Shown here: positions 10,198-19,586 of the stretch, in pieces | Layout: each line of letters opens with the position of its first letter | How positions within the stretch are numbered: the first letter of the stretch is position 1 | DNA from: Symbiodinium natans | Taxonomy: Eukaryota; Sar; Dinophyceae; Suessiales; Symbiodiniaceae | Direction of reading: 5' to 3' | Assembly (NCBI GenBank): GCA_905221605.1 | Contig: CAJNDS010000627.1 | Span: forward strand, 47,501-102,253 | DNA length: 54,753 bases | Position numbers and translations under genes: made by a program | The notes under the pieces: model-generated | What the model was told of the DNA's origin: nothing | Seen by the model: only the letters and a program-made list of their open reading frames with translations | The model's database searches: none

Positions 10198-10845
10198 TCT
10201 TGTGTTTCGAGTTCAGGGTTTTAGGCTTTCTTGCCTGCCCCTGTCCCAGATCCCGAATGCATGCAGGTACAAATGATCTGGTCTTGACCATGGATCTGGA
10301 TATTTGGCTGATGTGCCGCTTTCCATGAGGAAAGCCCTGTTATCCTGCAGGGTTCCCAGCTGTCCAACCTTAGGCCCATCCCCAAGCCAAGCCAAACCCC
10401 ACACCTTCACTGGGCTGAAGGTCTGAACCCGGACAATGATTCAGATGCGATTTCGGCTGCACATGGTCTCCCCGGCTGAGTTGAGGGTCTCGGGGTTTAG
10501 GGTTTAGGGTTCAGGGTTGGTTATAGGGTTTAGGGTTTCGGGCTTAGGGGGTTTAGGGTTTAGGTTCAAGTACCGGTCGATGGGAACCTCGGCAGTGTTT
10601 AGGGTTAGGGTTTAGATTTTAGGGTTTTGGGATCCAGAAAAGGGCTCAGTCCCTAATCCCTAAATTGGGGTCCCCCCCCCCCCCTATGTGGAATCAGCTG
10701 TGTGCCCTGCCCCACACTCCCAACCCTGAAGCCGAAAAACCGTGCCAGGGTTTAGGGATTAGGGTTTAGGATCAGGAGCACCCCCTGCCCTGAGCTTCGG
10801 CCCTCGCAGGCTCGGGCTCCCCAGGGCACTTTTTTTTCCTCCCAG

Positions 10846-10938
10846 CCGCTTTGCTGGCTGGCAAGCATGCCAAAGTCTCGACCTGATCCGGTTCGAGTGC
10901 AGTTTCTGGAGGCACTTGAGCTTGAGACTGGGGAGCAG
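10846..10938 (+). CDS. exon with strong pyrimidine tract
   Basis: The acceptor is CTTTTTTTTCCTCCCAG, a textbook polypyrimidine tract. The frame reads PLCWLASMPKSRPDPVRVQF and LEALELETGEQ. The next exon starts only 54 bp later. Codon third positions are mostly G/C. Confidence 0.5.
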
Positions 10939-10991
10939 GGATGGCCGTCCTTCTGGGTTTAGGGCCAGGTTTAATGAACAAGGGAGTTCAG

Positions 10992-11129
10992 GGATTGTGC
11001 CTGGAAGGAGATGTACAATAGAACCCTGGAGACCGACGGCTTCAAGGAGTTGCGAATCTTGGACCTTTGCAAAGAAAAGGGTATCCTGCTCTCGAAAGCC
11101 AAGAAAGCTTTGGAGCGAGGGGAGGCATG
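10992..11129 (+). CDS. exon, Lys/Glu/Leu-rich
   Basis: Starts after GAGTTCAG and reads DCAWKEMYNRTLETDGFKEL then RILDLCKEKGILLSKAKKAL and ERGEA, probably ending at GGCATG|GTGTTG. It is amphipathic and helical in character with clear coding composition. Probably the same gene as the exon at 10846. Confidence 0.5.
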
Positions 11130-11326
11130 GTGTTGAACACTTGCATGAAACCCTCTGAAAATTTAAAGCTATATGTCCCATCCACTCGTGACAGATGCCT
11201 GTTCTCTTCAGCTTCGTCAACTTGCAGCATGGAATGGTGGGAAGGGACGAGGCCCGGAAACCGTAGAATAAGGAATCACCACAAAAGCCGAACACCACAG
11301 CTTGGGAACCTCATCCTTCGGCCCAG

Positions 11327-11509
11327 GTCGAAGATGCCCACAATGCAGCTGTCGTGGCCCGGCTCCTTGGCACTGTGGGGCTGAAAACCCCGACGAGTAA
11401 GGAGACACAGGCAGCTCTGGAAAGAGTGGCCAAGAAGCAGAAGCTTCTTGGGGAGAATGCCGCAGCAGCAGCTGTGGAGGCCAGCATCCCTTGGATTCAA
11501 ATACACTGA
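11327..11509 (+). CDS. exon, alanine-rich helical segment
   Basis: Begins after TTCGGCCCAG and reads VEDAHNAAVVARLLGTVGLK, then TPTSKETQAALERVAKKQKL and LGENAAAAAVEASIPW. The frame closes at TGA 11507. The (GCA)n run gives a five-alanine stretch. Helical; family unknown. Confidence 0.5.
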   Translation, partial: VEDAHNAAVVARLLGTVGLKTPTSKETQAALERVAKKQKLLGENAAAAAVEASIPWIQIH

Positions 11510-11653
11510 AAACCATGGGGCCTCGGGCCCGATATTAGAAGGGTTTAAGGGTTAGGACTTCTAGATTCTGATTTAGGGTTTAGGACTCGCATTCTAGGGA
11601 TGATTTTAGGCTTTAGGGATATGGTTAATGGGCATTGGGCTTTTCCCTGCCAG

Positions 11654-11770
11654 TCGCTGGAGGTTTGGGCAAGAACAGAAGGCGACTTGCACCGAGCTCT
11701 CATGTCCCACGTCTTGCTTCGCAGCAACAAGAACAAGGATGCCAGGCTGGGCTGGCCCTTGTTTAAATGA
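11654..11770 (+). CDS. exon
   Basis: After the acceptor TTTTCCCTGCCAG the frame reads SLEVWARTEGDLHRALMSHV and LLRSNKNKDAR. A donor is likely near GATGCCAG|GCTGGG (GC type). If unspliced it stops at TGA 11768. Confidence 0.5.
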   Translation, partial: SLEVWARTEGDLHRALMSHVLLRSNKNKDARLGWPLFK

Positions 11771-11807
11771 ACTGGATAGTAGCTCGGAACCAGCCCCATC
11801 CTTGCAG

Positions 11808-11898
11808 GACTACGACAGCCAACATGGCATTGCTTAAGAAGCTTGTGGTGAGGCTTCAAGAGGAGGCCATGCAGGACACCTCGTGCCTAGCCTTATAG
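11808..11898 (+). CDS. exon
   Basis: Follows CATCCTTGCAG. The frame reads TTTANMALLKKLVVRLQEEA and MQDTS, consistent with a short coiled helix, with a stop at 11896. Probably contiguous in the transcript with the exons at 11654 and 11984. Confidence 0.4.
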
Positions 11899-11983
11899 GC
11901 AGGGTTTACACCAGGGTTCAGGGTTCTGGGCTGGTTTTTAACCCTCAACCCTAAAGCCTAAACCCTAAAACCTGCCATGCCAG

Positions 11984-12061
11984 GAGAGGATGGTGCCTGC
12001 AGACGACCCTGGCCAGAACCAGGTGGAGGATGAGGAGAGTGCCGGTGATGGCTTCTGTTCA
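11984..12061 (+). CDS. exon, acidic
   Basis: The acceptor is CATGCCAG. The frame reads ERMVPADDPGQNQVEDEESA and GDGFCS. It begins the acidic stretch that continues in the next exon at 12427. A CCCTAAA tract lies upstream and TTAGGG-like sequence downstream. Confidence 0.45.
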
Positions 12062-12426
12062 GATTGAGGTTTCAGGGTTAAGGTTCAAACTTAGGGTTCA
12101 GGGTAGAGGGCTTAGGGTTTGGGGAATTAGGGGTTCAGGTGTACAGGTGCATGCCCTATGGTGTTTTCAAAGCTTTGGGTTGGGGATTTTCATGGTTTGG
12201 GTGTTTGGGTTGGGGGCAGAGGATTTCACCACAAAAGCGCGCAATTGTAGCCAAAAGCCTCGAAGCCTATATCCCCAAAGTTTAACCCGAAGCCTAAACC
12301 CCTATCTAGGGAGCAGGGCATTTAGGGTTTAGGGAGTTCAGGGAGCCAGGGTATCTTTTTGGGCTCTCAAGTCCCAAACCATGAAGATCCCAGCCCCCCT
12401 CAACCGAACAAACTAATATTCTCCAG

Positions 12427-12665
12427 GGCCCAGAACCAGAAGCCACCGAGGCTATGTCGACGACGAAGACGAGCACCAGCCTGCAGCCGAGGAAGGTGAG
12501 GAGGAGGAACAGGAGATGGATGAGGTGACGAACCCCGACGACCCCGATGGCTTCCCTGCCACTCCTTGCAAGCCTCATGCACCTCCTGCTGGTAGTGAGG
12601 ATGAGGCTAAGGCTGTCGAAGAAGCCATGGGAGAAGAGAAGGAGAAAAGAAACGATGCCCAGAAG
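12427..12665 (+). CDS. exon, acidic low-complexity protein segment
   Basis: Starts after ATATTCTCCAG and includes YVDDEDEHQPAAEEGEEEEQ, NPDDPDGFPATPCKPHAPPA and a final EKEKRNDAQK. It ends at GCCCAGAAG|GACCC, the first of several AAG|GACCC junctions in the window (a GA-type donor, if real). About 80 codons and strongly acidic, a composition often seen in nuclear or chromatin-linked proteins. Confidence 0.55.
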
Positions 12666-12724
12666 GACCCTTGTTTGTTCTGTTTGGGCCCCAGACCTCT
12701 GGTCCGAAATCTAATCCTCCGCAG

Positions 12725-12858
12725 GAAGCCAGAGGCATGAAGAGGCCGGCTGCCTGTGTCCCGGCCGACTTGGAGCAGGCTGCCACGAAGCTGCAGAAGG
12801 AGGTGGAGGCTGCAAGTATGAATGAAGGCAACATCTTCGAGGCACATGCTGCCATGGG
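12725..12858 (+). CDS. exon
   Basis: After CTCCGCAG the frame reads EARGMKRPAACVPADLEQAA, then TKLQKEVEAASMNEGNIFEA and HAAMG, entering a 12-base G run at about 12856. The donor must lie in or near the G run. The LEQAATKLQKEVEAA part is coiled-coil-like. Confidence 0.5.
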
Positions 12859-12907
12859 GGGGGGGGGGTGCTTCGAGGGTTTTAGGAACTTGTAGGGGAT
12901 CTGGCAG

Positions 12908-13327
12908 GTGCAGCAAAAGATCCGGGCGGCAGCTGTCGTTTCAGAGCACGACATGAACCCGGAGCCAGAAGACCCCGGCCGAGGCAGGGGCAGAGGCAGG
13001 GGAAAAGGAAGGGGAAAAGGAAGGGGAAGAGGCCGGGCCGAGGCTGAGGAGCACCAGATGCATGATGAGCAGCTGGACCAAGAGGACGAGAAGGAGACAG
13101 ACCAAGTTCTCTTGCCGGACGAGGAGGGCCGAGCGACCAAGGCCAAGTCTGGAAAGGCAAAAGCCAAGCCTGGTGCAAAGGGACAAGCGAAGTCTGTTGC
13201 AAAGAGTCAGGCGAAGCCGACTGCAAAGGGCCAGGCGAAGCCGAGAGCAAAGGGCCAGGCGAAGTCGGGTGCAAAGGGCCAGGCGAAGTCAAAGCCCCGC
13301 GAAAAGGAGGAGCAGCCAGACATCGAG
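12908..13327 (+). CDS. exon, GR/GK-rich and KGQAK-repeat basic domain
   Basis: Follows ATCTGGCAG and encodes about 140 residues. They are VQQKIRAAAVVSEHDMNPEP, then a glycine-arginine/lysine block (GRGRGRGKGRGKGRGRGR), an acidic linker, then about six repeats of an (A)KGQAKx unit such as KSVAKSQAKPTAKGQAKPRA, then KPREKEEQPDIE. It ends at ATCGAG|GTGGGC or at TAG 13364. The RGG/GK block is a known nucleic-acid-binding composition, and the Lys-Ala repeat resembles linker-histone-like tails. DNA or RNA binding is inferred from composition only. Confidence 0.6.
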
Positions 13328-13370
13328 GTGGGCTCAGTGTACATGTTGAGGGCTCGTTTAGGGTAGAGGG

Positions 13371-13440
13371 TTTAGGGTTTAGGGTTTAGGGTTTAGGGTT
13401 TAGGGTTTAGGGTTTAGGGTTTAGGGTTTAGGGTTTAGGG
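13371..13440 (+). repeat. (TTTAGGG)10 array
   Basis: Ten perfect units immediately 3' of the KGQAK exon, inside what appears to be the next intron. Confidence 0.95.
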
Positions 13441-13471
13441 CCCGGGTTTAATTCCTGCCCTGCTAAGCCAG

Positions 13472-13507
13472 GAGCAGTCAATGCCTGATGTCGCAGAGGA
13501 CTTTGGG
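13472..13507 (+). CDS. short exon-like frame ending at a G21 run
   Basis: Begins after TGCTAAGCCAG and reads EQSMPDVAEDFG before a run of 21 G (13505-13525). The acidic character fits the neighbouring exons. Confidence 0.3.
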
Positions 13508-13960
13508 GGGGGGGGGGGGGGGGGGTGGAGTGTGCAGGTTTCATTTTGGGGTTTCGGCAACGCTTTAGGCCAAGACCAGGACACTGGGAATTAGGATTGG
13601 AGTTTAAACGATACCCTAAACCCTTTAAACCCGCGATTTAACACAAAGCGACAAACACAACCGAAAGCACTTGCACTAGACCCAGAAAAGCCCCCTAAGT
13701 TCCCTTGCAAAATGTTTCCCACTCATGGCCACGCCCCAAAGAAGCCCCAGCTGAAGACACCCTTGTGGCCAACCCTAAACCCTAGCTCCGGGGCCTCGCT
13801 TCCGCATGACAGCAGCTGGCCATGCCTTGGATTGTTGCAACGGTTTGGGGTTTAGGTTAAGGGCCTAGGGTTCCTTGTCGGGCTTGACTATAGAAAGGTG
13901 TCGCTCAAAACTAAACCCTAAACCCTCCATCCCTAACAAACCTCCTTTTGTGCCCTGCAG

Positions 13961-14020
13961 GTGTGCAGCAGAGTCGGCAAGCTGAGTGCCTACGAGAAGG
14001 ACAGCAACTCCCGGCCCTGA
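13961..14020 (+). CDS. exon-like frame
   Basis: The acceptor TTTTGTGCCCTGCAG is strong. The frame reads VCSRVGKLSAYEKDSNSRP and meets a TGA at 14018, two bases before a possible GT donor (CCTGAG|GTTTCG). Whether the TGA is used depends on the true donor. Confidence 0.4.
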   Translation: MCSRVGKLSAYEKDSNSRP

Positions 14021-14062
14021 GGTTTCGGCGATCCAGGGTTTAGGGTTTCGGAACCTGGTAGC

Positions 14063-14332
14063 AGTGACCCCGACCAGGACTGCAGGGATCGCCATCTTCG
14101 GGCCATCGCTACCATCGCGAAGCAGGACAGTCGCATGAAGGTGCCGCAGCAGCATGTCTTGGACAGGACCATGCCACTAGGCATGCATTCTGGCATGCTG
14201 TCGCCCGGATCCCACAACCCATCTTGGCCCCAAGCCCTTGGCCCAGGTCCTTCACTGTCCGGCTCACAGGCCACAAGTCCTCGATTGGTGTCTTGTGCCC
14301 TGGCTCGATCTACTGTTAGGAGCAGCATGTAA
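14063..14332 (+). CDS. exon-like frame, Ser/Pro-rich
   Basis: From the AG at GGTAGCAG the frame is open for 89 codons: SDPDQDCRDRHLRAIATIAK, QDSRMK, then a Ser/Pro/Gly-rich part and a final RSTVRSSM with TAA. A GT donor at CGCATGAAG|GTGCCG would restrict the real exon to the first 26 codons, and the later part reads less convincingly. Confidence 0.4.
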   Translation, partial: SDPDQDCRDRHLRAIATIAKQDSRMKVPQQHVLDRTMPLGMHSGMLSPGSHNPSWPQALGPGPSLSGSQATSPRLVSCALARSTVRSSM

Positions 14333-14889
14333 GCATCTTGAGCTCAGGTTCCAGTTAGGATCCTTTTACGTGAACAACATGTCGGACCAGCACCTGGCTC
14401 GGTGCAACCATTCATGGGGCACCCACTGCAAGGCCAGGGGTGTTTGGGGTTGAGGGCCGGGTTTAGGGTCCAGGGTCCCTGTTGGCAGGTGAACAAAAAA
14501 AAAGGCACTCCGTTTACCTGGTCTAATCACCAGGGCTTCCGGAGGGCGACCGGAGCTCAGTCGCTGAAAGTTTCGGGTTTATGGCTTTCGGTTTAAGGTT
14601 CATCCTTCCCGCCCCTTCCGAGGTGGTCCCGGGCTTGTCAAGCTGCCGGCTGGGACCCTGTCTCGTGAGGCCGGATGTGGGTTGGACCCTAATCCTAAGT
14701 CCTAAACCCTAAACCCTAAACCCTGAGGGTTTGGGGTTGTTTCGGTTCAGGGATGTTAGGGCAGGGTTTGGGGTTGTTTGGATTCTTAATTTTGGTTGTA
14801 AGGGTTCAGGGTTAGAGGGTTCTTCAGGCTTCAGCGGGTTTACACCTCCCATCTCCTGCAGCTCTCGTGATCGAACCCCCCTTCATGAC

Positions 14890-14990
14890 TCCCCCCCACA
14901 CACACACACACACACTATGACACACACACACACACAGACACATGCACACACACACACACACACACACACACCCACACACACACACACACT
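14890..14990. repeat. (CA)n microsatellite
   Basis: About 90 bp of CA dinucleotides with minor interruptions, just upstream of the proline-rich frame. Confidence 0.95.
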
Positions 14991-15002
14991 CTACCCTGAG
15001 CC

Positions 15003-15473
15003 ATGTGGTTCCCCGTGTGGCCGGCACCAGCCCAGGGCCCTCCTGTCCCGCCAATCCAATCCCCCTTTACCAGGGAGGACGAGCCCCGCCAACAGGTGGG
15101 ACCATGGGGCCCCTTCTTTGACAGAGAGGACGGCCCACCACCACCAGCACGGGCACCAGCCCAGGAGTTTTCTGTCCCTCCAATCCAATCCCCCTTTAGC
15201 AGGGAGGACGAGCCCCCCCAACAGGTGGTACCATGGGGCCCCTTCTTTTCCAGACTAGACGGCCCACCACCACCACAGCCACGACCACCACCAGAACCAG
15301 CACCAGCACCGGCACCAGCACCACCACCGCCACCACCACCCCCACCACCACCACCACCACCACCACCATCACCACCATCACCACCACCACGAGGAACCAA
15401 GCGGAACAAGGTTCTCCAGCTGCGGCCAAAGACGAAACACAGGAGGCCGGCCTGTCCTTCCCCTAAACCCTAA
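15003..15473 (+). CDS. proline-rich frame with duplicated 43-residue unit
   Basis: A 156-codon frame. Two tandem copies of a 43-residue unit share PPIQSPF(T/S)REDEP, QQV, PWGPFF and DGPPPP. They are followed by a PAPAPA segment, a run of about 18 prolines from (CCA)n, and a basic tail RGTKRNKVLQLRPKTKHRR that resembles a nuclear localisation signal. The first in-frame ATG is at 15003, but the real start could be a splice acceptor such as GGCACCAG (about 15030). Function unknown. Confidence 0.5.
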   Translation: MWFPVWPAPAQGPPVPPIQSPFTREDEPRQQVGPWGPFFDREDGPPPPARAPAQEFSVPPIQSPFSREDEPPQQVVPWGPFFSRLDGPPPPQPRPPPEPAPAPAPAPPPPPPPPPPPPPPPPSPPSPPPRGTKRNKVLQLRPKTKHRRPACPSPKP

Positions 15474-15556
15474 TCCCTCAACCCTAAACCCTAGAGCCCT
15501 AAACCCCTAAACCTCCCTCAACCCTAAACCCTAAGCCCTAAACCCGAAACCCGAGG

Positions 15557-15712
15557 ACCGACAGTGGTGGCGATGAAGAGATCGGCAGCCCGGGCGAGGT
15601 GAAGCAGGAAGAGATGGGCAGCCCGGGCGAGGTGAAGCAGGAAGAGAGCAGCCCGGGCGAGGTCAAGCAGGAAGAGATCAGCAGCCCGGGCGAGGTGAAG
15701 CAGGACGAGTGA
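15557..15712 (+). CDS. C-terminal exon with four SPGEVKQEE repeats
   Basis: The frame reads TDSGGDEEIG followed by SPGEVKQEEMG, SPGEVKQEE, SSPGEVKQEEI and SSPGEVKQDE, then TGA at 15710. DNA units are 30-33 bp. Each repeat holds V-K-Q-E, which fits the SUMO-conjugation consensus (hydrophobic-K-x-E), and an S-P site. Telomere-like repeats lie on both sides. This looks like the end of the gene that starts near 10 kb. Confidence 0.55.
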   Translation, partial: TDSGGDEEIGSPGEVKQEEMGSPGEVKQEESSPGEVKQEEISSPGEVKQDE

Positions 15713-15959
15713 GGGATGCTTGATCGCCGGCACGAGTGCCAAAAAGAGGGCTGGGGATTGCCCTGGTTCCTGAGGCCCCGAACACCTAAGACCCCAGAGT
15801 ATGGTTTTAGTTTTGGGGTTTAGGGTTTTCGGGTTTGGGGTTTGGGGGTTTCTGGGACCCAGAGTTTACCCTAGACCGCTAAACCCTAAACCCCTAAACC
15901 CTATACCCTAAACCCTCCACACCGAAACCCTGACGAGCAAGACCCCGAGCCTCTTGGAC

Positions 15960-17425
15960 CCTGAACCCTAAACCGCTAAACCCTAAACCCTACACCCCAA
16001 ACCCTAAACAAATCTCCCTGCCGACAGGTGGCCTGGGCTCGAAGCAGCCATGACGCACCTTGGCACAGTCTGTGTTTTGGGTTTGGGGTTTAGGGTTTTG
16101 GGGTTTCTGGGACCCTGGAGTTTACCCTAGACCGCTGAACCCTAAACCCTAAACCCCCAAAACCCCAAAACCCCTAAACCCCTAAACCCCTAAACCCCTA
16201 AACCCCTAAACCCTAAACCCTCAACCCTACAGACGAGCAAGACCCCCAGCCTCTTCGACCCTGAACCCTAAGCCCCAAACCCTAAACCCTACACCCTAAA
16301 CCCTAAATAAATCTCCCTGCCGACAGGTGGCCTGGGCTCGAAGCAGCCATGAAGCAGCTTGGCACAGTCTGTGTTTTGGGTTTGGGGTTTAGGGTTTTGG
16401 GGTTTTGTGGGACCCTGGAGTTTACCCTAAACCCTAAACCCCCCCCCCCCCCATTTGGACCTCGAGAAGGAGGGGGTTGGGTTTGCTTGAAAGACAGCCC
16501 CAAACCCCTAAACCCAGCCCCCCCATTTGGACCTCGAGAAGGGGGGGTTGGGTTGCTTGAAAGACAGCTAAACCCTTAACCCTTAACCCTTAACCCTTAA
16601 CCCCTAAACCCCCTAAACCCCCTAAACCCCTAAACACCTAAACCCCTAAACCCCTAAACCCCTAAACCCTCTTCGACCCTTAACGCCTGAACCCTAAACC
16701 CCAAACCCTAAACCCTACACCCCAAACCTTAAACTAATCTCCCTGCCGACAGGTGGCCTGGTCTCGAAGCAGTCCTGAGGCACCTTGGCACAGTCTGTGT
16801 TTTGGGTTTGGGGTTTAGGGTTTTGGGGTTTTGTGTGACCCTGGAGTTTACCCTAGACCGCTAAACCCTAAACCCTTAACCCTTAACCCCTAAACCCCCA
16901 AACCCCTAAACCCCTAAACCCCTAAACCGCTAAACCCCTAAACCCCTAAACCCCTAAACCCCTAAACCCCTAAACCCCTAAACCCCTAAACCCCTAAACC
17001 CCTAAACCCCTAAACCCCTAAACGACCCTTAACGCCTGAACCCTAAACCCCAAACCCTAAACCCTACACCCCAAACCTTAAACTAATCTCCCTGCCGACA
17101 GGTGGCCTGGTCTCTCGAAGCAGTCATGAGGCACCTTGGCACAGTCTGTGTTTTGGGTTTGGTGTTTAGGGTTTTGGGGTTTTGTGTGACCCTGGAGTTT
17201 ACCCTAGACCGCTAAACCCTAAACCCTAAACCCTACACCCTAAACCCTCAACCCTAAACCCTAAAGCCCTAAACCCCTAAACCCTGAACCCTACACACCG
17301 AAACCCTGACGAGCAAGACCCCCAGCCTCTTCGACCCTTAACGCCTGAACCCTAAACCCCAAACCCTAAACCCTACACCCCAAACCTTAAACTAATCTCC
17401 CTGCCGACAGGTGGCCTGCAGCTTG
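15960..17425. repeat. five-copy tandem unit of 300-430 bp
   Basis: The anchor ATCTCCCTGCCGACAGGTGG occurs at about 16012, 16311, 16737, 17087 and 17394. Copies share a 45-bp exon-like core after GACAG (GTGGCCTG...GCAGC...CTTGGCACAG). They also share GTCTGTGTTTTGGGTTTGG, the phrase GTTTACCCTAGACCGCTAAACCC, and in most gaps GACGAGCAAGACCCCCAGCC. The copies differ mainly in how many CCCTAAA/CCCCTAAA units they carry. Possible repeated short exons; no open frame spans the array. Confidence 0.8.
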
Positions 17426-17972
17426 ACTTGAAGCCGATGCAGCCAGGAAGCAACTTGGCTAGGGTAGGGTTTTGGGGTTTGGGATTCTGAGTGGTTTAGG
17501 GATTCTCGGGTTGGTTCAGGGTTTAGGTATAAAGGCTTTGGGGGGTTTAGGGTTTAGGGTTTAGGGTTTAGGGTTTAGGGTTTAGGGTTTAGGGTTTAGG
17601 GTTTGGGGTTTTAGGGTTTTAGGGTTTTAGGGTTTTAGGGTTTAGGGTTTAGGGTTTAGGGTTTAGGGTTTAGGGTTTTGTGGCTTTAGGGATTTGGGGT
17701 TGACGCCTTCGGTGGTTTAGGGTTCAAGTTTAGGATGCTCCTTGCCGGCAGGAGAGCTGCTGTCGGCCTCGCATCTTGATCGGTGAAAGCCGAGGCTATC
17801 TGTGTCACCTTTCGAACCCACCAACAGCCCAACAAACAGGCCCTGAAAAGCAACCCAAAAGCAGCCCAAAAACCGTGAGAAAAGCATGAGTAATCGTGAG
17901 TGGGTTCGGCTTTTAAATTGGTTCACGAGCCGAGCAGCCGCAAAAAACACCATGAGAAAAGCGTGAGAAAGC

Positions 17973-18177
17973 GTGAGTAGGCCCCTCCCCCGACCACAGA
18001 CACAAGCACCCCGAACATTTTCGAACGTTCTCGTGTGTCCTGCCCCTGCTCAAGCACACGAGCAAGCATTTTGCTGCTCTGAAGGAGACATGGCTGGCAC
18101 GAAACAACCGCCGGCCTTCGACCTCGATCAAGTTTTGAGCCATGGCAGGAACAGCAGGCAATTGATCCGACAGCCCT
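17973..18177 (+). CDS. exon-like frame near start of gene block 3
   Basis: The frame is open from about 17973. An ATG at 18090 begins MAGTKQPPAFDLDQVLSHGR then NSRQLIRQPS, ending near CCCTCGAG|GCCAAA (GC donor). The segment before the ATG (AQAHEQAFCCSEGD) is also open, so the true translation start is unsettled. A 93-bp TTTAGGG array fills the following intron. Confidence 0.45.
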
Positions 18178-18230
18178 CGAGGCCAAACCTTTCTGCTGTA
18201 GTCTTGGGTTTGGGGTTGGGTGTTTTGTTG

Positions 18231-18323
18231 TTTAGGGTTTAGGGTTTAGGGTTTAGGGTTTAGGGTTTAGGGTTTAGGGTTTAGGGTTTAGGGTTTAGGG
18301 TTTAGGGTTTAGGGTTTAGGGTT
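18231..18323 (+). repeat. (TTTAGGG)13 array
   Basis: Thirteen near-perfect units between the exon at 17973 and the exon at 18344, so probably intronic. Confidence 0.95.
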
Positions 18324-18343
18324 TTTTCCGGATCTTGGCACAG

Positions 18344-18388
18344 GAGAAGTCTGGGAAGCACGAGCAGCTCTGCACCAACAGCACCCAG
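18344..18388 (+). CDS. exon
   Basis: Follows GATCTTGGCACAG and reads EKSGKHEQLCTNSTQ, ending at ACCCAG|GCACAG (GC donor) in phase 0. The next exon at 18474 also starts in phase 0. Confidence 0.45.
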
Positions 18389-18473
18389 GCACAGGAAGCG
18401 AGAAAAATCCGAGGAGCTTAAACCCTAAAGCCCTAAACCCTGAACCCCAAGCTGTCTGTATGTTCTTCTACAG

Positions 18474-18545
18474 GACTCGACCCGGAAGCTCTGGCTGAAG
18501 AAGGCTAAGTTTGCTGTAGAGGAGGAGGAGGAGGATGACTGCCAG
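18474..18545 (+). CDS. exon, Lys then Glu/Asp-rich
   Basis: The acceptor GTTCTTCTACAG is good. The frame is DSTRKLWLKKAKFAVEEEEE then DDCQ, ending at TGCCAG|GCTTCC (GC donor) or slightly later. Phase 0 at both ends. Confidence 0.5.
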
Positions 18546-18600
18546 GCTTCCTCTGAGATTGCAAGCTTAATGCTGTCCATTACAACCTACTTTGGATGAG

Positions 18601-18867
18601 GACGCTTGCAAGCGAAACTTGGACTCGCAGTTCGCTGAAGCTGAGAATGAGGCCTTGTGTTCCGAAATTGTTCACATCGGCCCTGAAACCCCCCGACCTC
18701 ACAATCAGGACGAGCCACCGAAGAAGAAGGCTGCCAAGCCTCGGCTCCCGTGCCAGGACTGGCAAGCAGGATCTGTCGCTACAACGAACCACTCTGGATC
18801 CTGCCAGCAGGAGCAAAGCAAGCAAGCCCAGCCCAAGAAGCTTCCCAAGGCTAAAGCCAAGAGCAAG
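18601..18867 (+). CDS. exon including first copy of basic module A (A0)
   Basis: The frame reads DACKRNLDSQFAEAENEALC, SEIVHIGPETPRPHNQDEPP, a KKKAAKPR cluster, and from 18811 EQSKQAQPKKLPKAKAKSK, the first copy of module A. It ends at AGCAAG|GACCC. A small intron ending at CCAGCAG (18810) is possible because later A exons start at exactly that point. Acidic and basic stretches alternate. Confidence 0.55.
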
Positions 18868-18924
18868 GACCCAGAACGGACATTCAACTAAATCAATATA
18901 CACCCATAATGCTTCCAGCACAAG

Positions 18925-18975
18925 GAGACCAAGCCGCAGCAAGACGATGCTGCCTCGCAAGCTGCCCCGGAAGAG
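18925..18975 (+). CDS. exon, acidic module B copy 0
   Basis: After GCACAAG the frame reads ETKPQQDDAASQAAPEE and ends at GAAGAG|GTGGGT, a canonical GT donor. This 17-residue copy lacks the EEPQ tail of later copies, perhaps because later copies use a more distal donor. Confidence 0.55.
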
Positions 18976-19036
18976 GTGGGTTTAGTCAATTCGGGGTTCA
19001 TACTTTTGCTTTCCTTTGTTAAACTCCTGCCTGCAG

Positions 19037-19099
19037 GATGAAAGCAAGCAAGCCCAGCCGAAGAAGAATGGGAAACCGAAGGCCAGAGCTAAGGGCAAG
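19037..19099 (+). CDS. exon, basic module A copy 1
   Basis: Bounded by CTGCCTGCAG and GGCAAG|GACCC. Twenty-one residues, DESKQAQPKKNGKPKARAKG plus K, phase 0. The following intron consists mostly of CCCTAAG/CCCTAAA units. Confidence 0.6.
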
Positions 19100-19177
19100 G
19101 ACCCAGACCCAAAACCCTAAACCCTAAGCCCTAAGCCTTAAGCCCCTAAGCCCTAAGCCCTAAGCCTCCCCCGCCAG

Positions 19178-19243
19178 GAGACGAAGCCACTGCCGGAGGA
19201 TGCTGCCGAGTCGGAAGCTGTCCCGGAAGAGGAGGAACCTCAG
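19178..19243 (+). CDS. exon, acidic module B copy 1
   Basis: Bounded by CCCCCGCCAG and CCTCAG|GAATTA. Twenty-two residues starting ETKPLPEDAAESEAVPEEEE and ending PQ, phase 0. Confidence 0.6.
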
Positions 19244-19301
19244 GAATTATTACTGGGTTTAGGATACGGGGTTCATACTTTTAAATTTCTCGTGCCTGCA
19301 G

Positions 19302-19364
19302 GACGAAAGCAAGCAAGCCCAGCCGAAGAAGAATCCGAAACCGAAGGCCAAAGCCAAGGGCAAG
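19302..19364 (+). CDS. exon, basic module A copy 2
   Basis: Bounded by GTGCCTGCAG and GGCAAG|GACCC. Twenty-one residues, DESKQAQPKKNPKPKAKAKG plus K. It differs from copy 1 at only a few codons, so the duplication is recent. Confidence 0.6.
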
Positions 19365-19442
19365 GACCCAGACCCAAAACCCTAAACCCTAAGCCCTAAG
19401 CCTTAAGCCCCTAAGCCCTAAGCCCTAAGCCTCCCCCACCAG

Positions 19443-19508
19443 GAGACGAAGCCACGGCCGGAGGATGCTGCCGAGTCGCAAGCTGTCCCGGAAGAGGAGG
19501 AACCTCAG
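19443..19508 (+). CDS. exon, acidic module B copy 2
   Basis: Bounded by CCCCACCAG and CCTCAG|GAATTG. Twenty-two residues beginning ETKPRPEDAAESQAVPEEEE, phase 0. Confidence 0.6.
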
Positions 19509-19586
19509 GAATTGTAACTGGGTTTAGGATCCGGGGCTCATACTTTGAAATTTGGTTTCCTTTAAACGCCTGGCTCGTGCCTGCAG

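Noticed and set aside
14824-15409. Minus-strand Gly/Val/Cys-rich frames
   Set aside because: Antisense of the (CA)n and (CCA)n repeats.
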